A DNA stretch of 8,290 nt. Source: Gemmatimonas phototrophica (GTDB taxonomy: Bacteria; Gemmatimonadota; Gemmatimonadetes; Gemmatimonadales; Gemmatimonadaceae). This document shows, one piece after another, positions 1 through 5,515 of the stretch. The notes below the pieces were generated by a model that worked only from the letters and a program-made list of their open reading frames with translations, did not search any database and was not told the DNA's origin. The position numbers and the translations under genes are program-made. How positions within the stretch are numbered: the first letter of the stretch is position 1; every line of letters starts with the position of its first letter. The stretch is from NCBI GenBank assembly GCA_945870175.1, contig CAMBRJ010000104.1:1-8290 (forward strand), written 5' to 3'.

Positions 1-180
1 GAAGCGCGCGGCGCCGGTCCCGTCGAGAACGGTGCCTCCGCGCAAGATGAGATCGTACTGGCCGGGAGGCTGTTGTGCGTCGGCGATGGACAACACCGGC
101 ACGCTGTTGCTCGCGGTGAGCACAGCTGCCACCATCAGCAGCACCATACCGAAACGTCGTTTGAGAGTCTTCATGCGCAT
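1..180 (-). CDS. N-terminal fragment of exported amidohydrolase, N-acyl-D-amino-acid deacylase type (cut by left edge)
   Basis: Read on the minus strand from an ATG at 180, the frame is open to the window edge and gives 60 residues. It begins with a basic n-region (MRMKTLKRR), a hydrophobic stretch (FGMVLLMVAAVLTA) and a likely signal-peptidase I site near ADA-QQ around residue 36. The first mature segment, QYDLILRGGTVLDGTGAARF, is the opening beta-strand signature of the amidohydrolase superfamily and closely resembles D-aminoacylases, which hydrolyse N-acyl-D-amino acids to D-amino acid plus carboxylate. The metal-binding HxH motif and the rest of the barrel lie outside the window, so the substrate is inferred from this signature alone; a dihydroorotase-like or imidazolonepropionase-like amidohydrolase is possible. 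The start is uncertain: ATGs at 174 and 180 both precede the signal peptide without a clear ribosome site, and in-frame ATGs at 213 and 240 would add 11 or 20 residues. It is divergent from the symporter gene. Confidence 0.72.
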   Translation of the reverse strand, partial: MRMKTLKRRFGMVLLMVAAVLTASNSVPVLSIADAQQPPGQYDLILRGGTVLDGTGAARF

Positions 181-399
181 ATGTTGGGGCCGCGGGGCGA
201 AGAAGGCCAGCATACGCCCGTCGGGGGTCACGAGGATCATGACGACCTGCCACGCCGCCGCACGGCAGGACTTGCGCCGGCGCGGCGTCGGTCGTAGCTC
301 TGTCGGCGCTGGGGCCAGTCTTCGCGACCCAGCGGGACACAGTCTGACACATCATGGGAGTTCGATGATCACTCGATTTGCACGTGCGCGGTGAACGGG
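181..399. promoter_or_regulatory. Divergent intergenic region between the deacylase and symporter genes
   Basis: About 220 bp separate the two divergently oriented starts, so promoters for both genes should lie here. No convincing -35/-10 pair was found on either strand. Two structures are visible. One is a direct repeat GACACA at 336-341 and 346-351, exactly one helical turn apart. The other is a 9-codon open frame at 365-394 that runs into the symporter start. No stable terminator or riboswitch-like fold was recognised. Confidence 0.4.
390..394 (+). promoter_or_regulatory. Ribosome binding site deciding the symporter start
   Basis: GGTGA at 390-394 matches the extended anti-Shine-Dalgarno tail (the GGAGGTGA end) and sits five bases before ATG 400. 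The alternative GTG at 391 has only GC-rich sequence without purine runs upstream. This favours ATG 400 as the start. Confidence 0.4.
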
Positions 400-1656
400 A
401 TGAGTGAGGCCGGGCCGGTCTCTCCGAGCCGCAAATTCAGCGACGGCGGGATGACGCTGTTGGCGCTGGTGGTGGCACTCGTCCTTGGCGTCGTCATTTC
501 GTGGACCGGGCACGCGGGCGCGCGTCGCGCCGCCTTGGCCGTCCAACCCATTGGTGCGCTCTGGATCAACGCGATTCGGATGACCGTGATCCCACTCGTC
601 GTGTCACTGCTCGTGACCGGGATCTCGTCGATGGCGGGGGTTGGAGGACTCGGCCGCGTTGGTGTGCGGTCGTTAGTCGTGTTCGTGGTGCTCCTGGCGG
701 GATCGGCGGCAGCCTCACTGCTCGTCGCGGTGCCGCTCTTCGGGCTCTTCCCCGACGCGCTCGTGGGTCAGGCGTCGCTCCCGATTGGCGCCGCGGCGGC
801 CGCCGCCGAGCTCACGAGCGCGACGCCGAGTGGCGTCGTGGCGTTCGTGCTGAGCATGATTCCGTCCAACCCCGTGGCGGCCGCGGCAGAGGGGAACATG
901 GTCGCCGTGGTTGTGTTCACGGCAGTCCTCGCGGTGGCGGTGTCGCGCGGGTCAGCGGAGGCTCGGGCACCGCTTGAGGGCTTCTTCCGCTCCCTTGCCG
1001 ACGCTATGACGCGCCTGGTCGGCTGGATCGTGTCGCTGGCGCCGGTTGCGGTGTTCTGTCTCGCGCTGCCGCTTACCGTCCAGAGTGGTGGGTCCCTGGT
1101 CGGCGCGGTGGGCTTCTACGTCGTCGCCATGGCCATCACGTGCGCGGTGGTCACCGCCCTGTGCTACCCCGTCGCGGCCAGCGGCATCCGCGCGTTTGGC
1201 CGAGCCATGCTTCCCACGCAGCTCATCGCGGCCAGTTGCTCGTCCTCCATCGCGAGCTTGCCGGCCATGGTGCGCAGCGCCGACGCGCTCGCCGTTCCGA
1301 CGCGGATCAGCGGGTTCGTCCTGCCGTTGGCCGTGAGCGTCTTCAAGCCGGCGGCTCCGGTGGCCTGGATCGTCGGTGCGCTATTCATCGGCAAGTTCTA
1401 TGGTGTGGAGCTGGGGGCGCGTGAGTTGGGCGTCGTGGCCCTCGCCTCGGTCTTCGTCTCCTTCGCCGCGCCGGGGGTTCCCCGTGGAGCGTTCCTGCTG
1501 CTCACGCCGTTGTTTGAGGCGATTGGACTGCCCGCCGAGGGGATCGGCGTCTTGATTGCGGTCGATCTGATCCCTGATATGTGCACGACCGTCGTACAGG
1601 TGACGGGGGACGTGACGGCAACCACGGTCATCGCCCGATTGGAACAGCGCGACTGA
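400..1656 (+). CDS. Atypical dicarboxylate/amino acid:cation symporter (DAACS/SDF family)
   Basis: Inner-membrane secondary transporter of 418 residues, the usual size for the GltP/DctA/GltPh family. Family marks visible: an N-terminal segment with IRMTVIPLVV, a central SMIPSNPVAAAAEGNMVAVVV segment, the HP1 serine loop SCSSSIASLP (residues 279-288), and the C-terminal GLPAEGIGVL...VTGD segment. Aligned by eye to GltPh, several key positions differ. The TM7 NMDGT motif that forms sodium sites is FKPAA (315-319). The TM8 arginine R397 that holds the acidic side chain is Thr396, and the sodium-site N401 is Gln400. The aspartates matching D390, D394 and D405 remain (389, 393, 404). I infer transport of a small amino acid or related solute, probably not an acidic one, with altered cation coupling. 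A GTG at 391 would add three residues; ATG 400 is preferred because of GGTGA upstream. It converges with the D-aminopeptidase gene 43 bp downstream. Confidence 0.85.
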   Translation: MSEAGPVSPSRKFSDGGMTLLALVVALVLGVVISWTGHAGARRAALAVQPIGALWINAIRMTVIPLVVSLLVTGISSMAGVGGLGRVGVRSLVVFVVLLAGSAAASLLVAVPLFGLFPDALVGQASLPIGAAAAAAELTSATPSGVVAFVLSMIPSNPVAAAAEGNMVAVVVFTAVLAVAVSRGSAEARAPLEGFFRSLADAMTRLVGWIVSLAPVAVFCLALPLTVQSGGSLVGAVGFYVVAMAITCAVVTALCYPVAASGIRAFGRAMLPTQLIAASCSSSIASLPAMVRSADALAVPTRISGFVLPLAVSVFKPAAPVAWIVGALFIGKFYGVELGARELGVVALASVFVSFAAPGVPRGAFLLLTPLFEAIGLPAEGIGVLIAVDLIPDMCTTVVQVTGDVTATTVIARLEQRD

Positions 1657-1699
1657 GCGAGGCGGGGATGATGATGCGACGCGGCGGCGAGCAGCGCCC

Positions 1700-2584
1700 T
1701 TAGTGCGGCGAGCGGATGTGGTGCACGACCTCGAAGAAGCGCGCGACGTCGAGCATGTCGGTGCCTTCGAAGATGACCGTCTGGCCGTCGATGCGCCGCA
1801 CGCCGCGCATGAGCGCGAGGATCTCGGTCATCACCGGGTCCTCCCACCGAAGCTCGAGCCGGACGGGACGGCTGATGCGGAAGGGCTGAATCTGGCTCCG
1901 GCGCTCGACACCGCGCTTGACGCCATCGCGAATCAACCGGCGGGCCTCCTCGAGGGGTCGCATGTTGGTCGCGTGGATGCCGATCGCGTCCTTCACCACG
2001 GCGGCCTCGATCGGACCCAGGAGGGCGCGCAGTTCGCGGGCGATCACCTGGTCGCCGGAGACGAAAACGACCGGCACGCCGAACTCTCCCGCGATCGCGG
2101 CCGCGAAGCCGCCTTCCGGCACCTTTTTCCCGTTGAGCGAGACTTCGAGCGTACCGAAAAAGGTGTGGGCCAGGGTCCCCGGGCTCTGCCCTTCGCTGGC
2201 GTGAAATCCAACAAACGCCACCGCGGCATACGAGGAATCGATGCCGTGCACCATGCCGTACGCACGCGGCCAGCCGCGTATCAGCCGTGCGCGCGAGTCG
2301 AGCAGTTCGATGTCGACGTTCTGTGCATTTCCGTGCGAGTCGGCGACCACCACCTCCGTCGCGCCGGCAAGAAAGGCTCCGTCAACGGCGGCGTTGACTT
2401 CCAGCGTCATCAGTCGCCGGTACTTCTCGTACTCAGTCCCACCTGGCGCCGACTGCACGCGGGTGGCGACTCCGTCGACCCCCTCCATGTCGACGGAGAT
2501 CAGGACCTTGAGTGGCTGCTGCGCGGTAGCCGACAGCGGCATCGACACGGCGAATAGGACGAGCATTGCCGATCGTAGATTCAT
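1700..2584 (-). CDS. dppA: Exported D-aminopeptidase, DppA type (peptidase family M55)
   Basis: 294-residue zinc aminopeptidase of the DppA family, whose Bacillus subtilis member releases N-terminal D-amino acids such as D-Ala from short peptides and forms a decameric, self-compartmentalised barrel. By alignment from memory with that enzyme, the metal ligands are all present: Asp32 and Glu34 (SVDMEG), His84 (DSHG), His128 (GFHA) and Glu157 (VPEGGF). His140 (TLAHTF) matches the proposed nucleophile His115. Unlike the B. subtilis protein, this one starts with a signal peptide (MNLRSAMLVLFAVSMPLSATA, cleavage near ATA-QQ, no lipobox cysteine), so it should act in the periplasm or outside the cell. 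An open frame continues upstream to 2689, but ATG 2584 is chosen because it begins the signal peptide and has GAGAGG seven bases upstream. It lies downstream of, and on the same strand as, the dehydratase gene, after a 220-bp repeat-bearing gap, and may have its own promoter. Confidence 0.9.
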   Translation of the reverse strand: MNLRSAMLVLFAVSMPLSATAQQPLKVLISVDMEGVDGVATRVQSAPGGTEYEKYRRLMTLEVNAAVDGAFLAGATEVVVADSHGNAQNVDIELLDSRARLIRGWPRAYGMVHGIDSSYAAVAFVGFHASEGQSPGTLAHTFFGTLEVSLNGKKVPEGGFAAAIAGEFGVPVVFVSGDQVIARELRALLGPIEAAVVKDAIGIHATNMRPLEEARRLIRDGVKRGVERRSQIQPFRISRPVRLELRWEDPVMTEILALMRGVRRIDGQTVIFEGTDMLDVARFFEVVHHIRSPH

Positions 2585-2591
2585 GGAGACG

Positions 2592-2597
2592 CCTCTC
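2592..2597 (-). promoter_or_regulatory. Ribosome binding site of the D-aminopeptidase gene
   Basis: On the minus strand the sequence reads GAGAGG, then seven bases, then ATG at 2584. It is among the best Shine-Dalgarno matches in the window, and it fixes the start immediately before the signal peptide rather than at upstream in-frame codons. Confidence 0.6.
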
Positions 2598-2633
2598 GGA
2601 GTGCGTGGATCGCCATCATCGTGGCGTACATCA

Positions 2634-2657
2634 GAACCATCGACCGAACCATCGACC
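2634..2657. repeat. Perfect 12-bp tandem duplication
   Basis: GAACCATCGACC occurs twice back to back (2634-2645, 2646-2657) and the next base, G, continues the pattern. It lies 50 bp upstream of the D-aminopeptidase start, inside the leader or promoter region. It could be a paired operator site or a chance slippage duplication. Confidence 0.6.
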
Positions 2658-2715
2658 GCGCGGCAACGGACGGCGCGGTCGTCTGGCAACGCGGCAAAGT
2701 ATCGCTCGCAGCGCC

Positions 2716-2764
<49 letters not shown>

Positions 2765-2804
2765 CAGGGAATCCCGATGGCGATCGGTCGGGCAGGCGTC
2801 ATCG

Positions 2805-3761
2805 CTAGAGCAGCGCTTTCAGGCGCTCCAGATCGACGTTTCCGCCACAGATGATCGGGACCACGGTTGCGTGTGCCGGCAGCGACAGCCGCCCCGTCAG
2901 CAGCGGGACCACGGCCGCCGCACCGGCGGCTTCAGGGAGGAGCTTGCAGCGCTCCATCAACACCCGCATGGCCGTTACGATCTCGTCGTCGCTGACCACG
3001 AACCAGTCGTCCACGTAGGCCTGGCAGTGGGCGAGGTTGAGCGCGCCGGCAAAGGGGGCGGCCAAGCCGTCGGCGATCGTGTTGACCGAGGCCAGTCGCT
3101 GCGGGGAGCCGGCCGCCAGTGAGCGCGTCATGGCGTCGGCGCCCGCCGGCTCGACGCCTATCACCCGCACCTCGGGGCGGAGCTGCTTGATCGCCGCCGC
3201 CACGCCGGAGATCAACCCGCCGCCCCCGCACGCCACGATCACGACGCTTGCCTCGGGGACCTGCGCCAGAATTTCCAGCCCGACCGTCCCTTGGCCGGCG
3301 ATGACACGGGCGTCGTCGAACGGATGCACGAGGGTGAGCCCACGTTCGTGTTGCAGCTGCAGGGCGGTAGCGAGCAGGTCGCCCGACGTCTGGATCACCT
3401 CGCCCCCGTACTCCCGCGTCGCCGTTACCTTCGACGGGACCGCCGTTGTCGGCATCAGGATGGTGGCGGCGATCCCGAAGCGCGCCGCCCCCCACGCCAG
3501 CGCCTGCGCATGATTCCCCGATGAGAGGGAAATCACGCCGCGGCTGCGCTCCTCGCGCGAAAGCTGACGGAGCGTGTTGATCACGCCGCGTGCCTTGAAG
3601 GACCCCGTCTTCTGGAAGAGTTCGAGCTTGAGCACCACCCGCGAGCCGGCGCGAGCGCCGAGGTAGGTCGACCCCATCACGGGAGTCAGCAGCACGTGGG
3701 GAGCAATGGCCGACTGGGCGTCGCGCATGGCGTCGACGGAGACCAAGGAGGTGGGCGTCAT
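2805..3761 (-). CDS. PLP-dependent threonine/serine dehydratase or serine racemase-like enzyme
   Basis: 318-residue fold-type II PLP enzyme of the TdcB/serine racemase group; it probably deaminates L-Thr to 2-oxobutanoate and Ser to pyruvate, or racemises Ser, in the cytoplasm (no signal peptide). Visible marks: the Schiff-base lysine Lys56 in KTGSFKARG, the substrate loop SSGNHAQ (80-86), the tetraglycine phosphate cradle CGGGGLISG (178-186), VEPAGA (203-208) and TIADGLA further on. There is no room for a C-terminal ACT domain, so the isoleucine-feedback type (IlvA) is unlikely and the catabolic type fits. In human serine racemase the metal ligands are E210, A214 (main chain) and D216; here Glu204 and Ala208 match but the last position is Ala210. 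ATG 3761 was chosen because it begins the conserved N-terminus, although no Shine-Dalgarno is visible. It is upstream of the D-aminopeptidase gene and divergent from the M28 peptidase. Confidence 0.88.
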   Translation of the reverse strand: MTPTSLVSVDAMRDAQSAIAPHVLLTPVMGSTYLGARAGSRVVLKLELFQKTGSFKARGVINTLRQLSREERSRGVISLSSGNHAQALAWGAARFGIAATILMPTTAVPSKVTATREYGGEVIQTSGDLLATALQLQHERGLTLVHPFDDARVIAGQGTVGLEILAQVPEASVVIVACGGGGLISGVAAAIKQLRPEVRVIGVEPAGADAMTRSLAAGSPQRLASVNTIADGLAAPFAGALNLAHCQAYVDDWFVVSDDEIVTAMRVLMERCKLLPEAAGAAAVVPLLTGRLSLPAHATVVPIICGGNVDLERLKALL

Positions 3762-3943
3762 GCGCCAATGTAGCGAAGCCGTGCCGCGGCTGGACAGGTT
3801 CGCTTCGCGATCCGCACGGCCGGGGGTCGAACGCCCGAACTGTCGGCGCATCTGTGTCTGCATCACTCTCGACAAACGTAAAAAGAGCCTCTTCCTTTCC
3901 CGACGCCCCCGACGCACGGGGGATTCCCCTCGCCCCTCGCACT
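3762..3943. promoter_or_regulatory. Divergent intergenic region between the dehydratase and M28 peptidase genes
   Basis: 182 bp between two divergent starts. Features seen: an imperfect inverted repeat, AGCGAA at 3772-3777 with TTCGCT at 3799-3804 plus an inner GCCG/CGGC pair; an 11-bp palindrome AAGAGCCTCTT at 3883-3893; and, on the minus strand, TACGTTTG at 3873-3880, which fits the Bacteroidota -7 element TAnnTTTG. No matching -33 TTG is obvious, so the promoter call is weak. Confidence 0.35.
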
Positions 3944-5488
3944 ATGACCGCCAGACTCCGGCCGCTCGCCACCGTTGTGCTGTTCCTGCTCACCGCCGCC
4001 ATGCGCGGCGACAGCGATCCAGTCGATGCGGTCATGGTGGCCCGCATCCGCGAAGAGGGACTGCAACGATCGCAGGTCATGGAGTACGAGGGGTACATCG
4101 CCGACGTGCTCGGCGCGCGACTGACGCTGTCGCAAGACATGACGCGCGCGCAGACGTGGGTGCAGGGGCAGATGAAGGCGATGGGCCTCGTGAACGTGGC
4201 CGCCGAGCCCTTCATGGATTTCGGCGTGACGTGGGACAACGAGTACGTGTCGGTGCACCTGCTCGAACCCGACTACCAGCCGATGGTCGGCTATCCGGTG
4301 GCGCACACGGGCAGCACGCAGGGCCGGCAAGTGGCGCCGGCGGTGATCGTCGATTTGCTGGTGAAGGCTGACCTCGAGAAGTATCGCGGCACACTCAAGG
4401 GCAAGGCCGTGCTCGTGACGCCGCCGGCCGTGGTCGATCTGACCTCACTCACGAACGGCGTACCGCGCCTCACGCCGCAGGATCTCGACGCGCGCGAACG
4501 CACGGTGATCGCGCCGCCGCGCGTGACACCGCCGCGCGTCGCCCGCCATCCCGACCTGCTCACGGCCGAAGAGAAGATTGCGTTCTACGCGGCCGAGGGC
4601 GTCACCGCCGTGCTGCAGTGCGAAAGCGGCTGGCTCGGTGCGGTGCGCGGCTTCTCGCGCCCGGGATCACGCGCCGATGGTTGGTCGCGGGCCGGTATGC
4701 TCGCGTCTCCGGCCATCGTGGCGATTACGCCGGAGCACTACAACCGCATGTATCGCATTCTCACCCGCGGCATCCCGGTGCGGATCGAAGTCGAGGTGCG
4801 CAATCGCGTTGGTGACACGGTGCAGCAGGCCATGAACCTTGTCGGCGAGATCTCTGGCAGCGACCTCAAGGACGAAGTCGTGATGATCGGCGCGCACCTC
4901 GACACCTGGCACGCCAGCCCGAACGCCAGCGACAACACGTCGGGCGTGGCCGTGTCACTCGAAGCGATGCGCATCCTGAAGGCGGTGGGCGCGAAGCCGC
5001 GACGCACCATTCGCGTGGCGCTCTGGGCCGGCGAAGAACAGGGATTGTTCGGATCGCGAGCGTACGTGAAGCAGCATTTCGGCAATCCGCGCGATCCCTC
5101 CGTCGGTGCCAAGCCGGCGTACGAAAAGCTCTCGGCGTATTTCAATCAGGACTACGGCGCGGGGCAATACCGCGGCATCATGCTGCAGGGCAATGAATAC
5201 GCCCGCGCCCAGTTCACCACGTGGATGGCACCGTTCCGCGACCTCGGCATGACCGTCGTGTCGAACCAAAGCCTTGGCAGCACCGACCATGTCGCGTTTG
5301 ACGAGGTCGGGCTGCCCGGCTTCCAATTCCTGCAAGACAACATTCCCGGCACCGGCGGTCACACCAACCTCGACTTCCTCGAGGCGATCCAACCGTCGGA
5401 TCTCATGAAGAACGCGGTGATCATGGCGTCCTTCGCCTACCACGCCGCCAACGCCGCCGCCCGCATCCCGCGAAAAACCGTGCGGTAG
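3944..5488 (+). CDS. Exported M28 family zinc peptidase with a probable PA-type insert
   Basis: 514-residue exopeptidase of the M28 family (glutamate carboxypeptidase/PGCP-like), expected to cleave single residues or dipeptides with two zinc ions outside the cytoplasm. It begins with a signal peptide (MTARLRPLATVVLFLLTAAM), followed by an N-terminal region and an irregular stretch around residues 110-290 that fits a protease-associated insert. The catalytic domain then starts with VVMIGAHLDTW. The metal site is complete: His318, bridging Asp330 (NASDNTSG), general base Glu364 and ligand Glu365 (AGEEQG), Asp403 (FNQDYG) and His473 (GGHTNLD). The STDHVAF motif (446-452) is also typical. ATG 3944 is preferred because it begins the signal sequence; a GTG at 3854 would add 30 atypical residues. 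No Shine-Dalgarno is visible before 3944, so leaderless or weak initiation is possible. The gene ends 27 bp from the convergent SusD gene. Confidence 0.92.
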   Translation: MTARLRPLATVVLFLLTAAMRGDSDPVDAVMVARIREEGLQRSQVMEYEGYIADVLGARLTLSQDMTRAQTWVQGQMKAMGLVNVAAEPFMDFGVTWDNEYVSVHLLEPDYQPMVGYPVAHTGSTQGRQVAPAVIVDLLVKADLEKYRGTLKGKAVLVTPPAVVDLTSLTNGVPRLTPQDLDARERTVIAPPRVTPPRVARHPDLLTAEEKIAFYAAEGVTAVLQCESGWLGAVRGFSRPGSRADGWSRAGMLASPAIVAITPEHYNRMYRILTRGIPVRIEVEVRNRVGDTVQQAMNLVGEISGSDLKDEVVMIGAHLDTWHASPNASDNTSGVAVSLEAMRILKAVGAKPRRTIRVALWAGEEQGLFGSRAYVKQHFGNPRDPSVGAKPAYEKLSAYFNQDYGAGQYRGIMLQGNEYARAQFTTWMAPFRDLGMTVVSNQSLGSTDHVAFDEVGLPGFQFLQDNIPGTGGHTNLDFLEAIQPSDLMKNAVIMASFAYHAANAAARIPRKTVR

Positions 5489-5515
5489 CGGGGACGTCGT
5501 TGAGCGCCGTGTCGT

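Noticed and set aside
1657..1699. Bidirectional terminator between the convergent symporter and D-aminopeptidase genes
   Set aside because: No stem of useful length followed by a T-run was found in these 43 bases; likewise none in 5489-5515 between the M28 and SusD genes.
1703..2557. Plus-strand open frame of about 284 codons antisense to the D-aminopeptidase gene
   Set aside because: Mirror frame of a gene with a complete set of M55 catalytic residues; the predicted product has no recognisable family features.
2585..2689. Longer N-terminus for the D-aminopeptidase starting at 2689
   Set aside because: The added residues come from the duplicated 12-mer and look non-coding, and they would bury the signal peptide; ATG 2584 has a good ribosome site.
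2932..4239. Long minus-strand open frame of about 435 codons
   Set aside because: It overlaps the dehydratase in another frame and runs into the M28 gene antisense; its product is Arg/Gly-rich low-complexity sequence typical of GC-rich shadow frames, with no recognisable domain.
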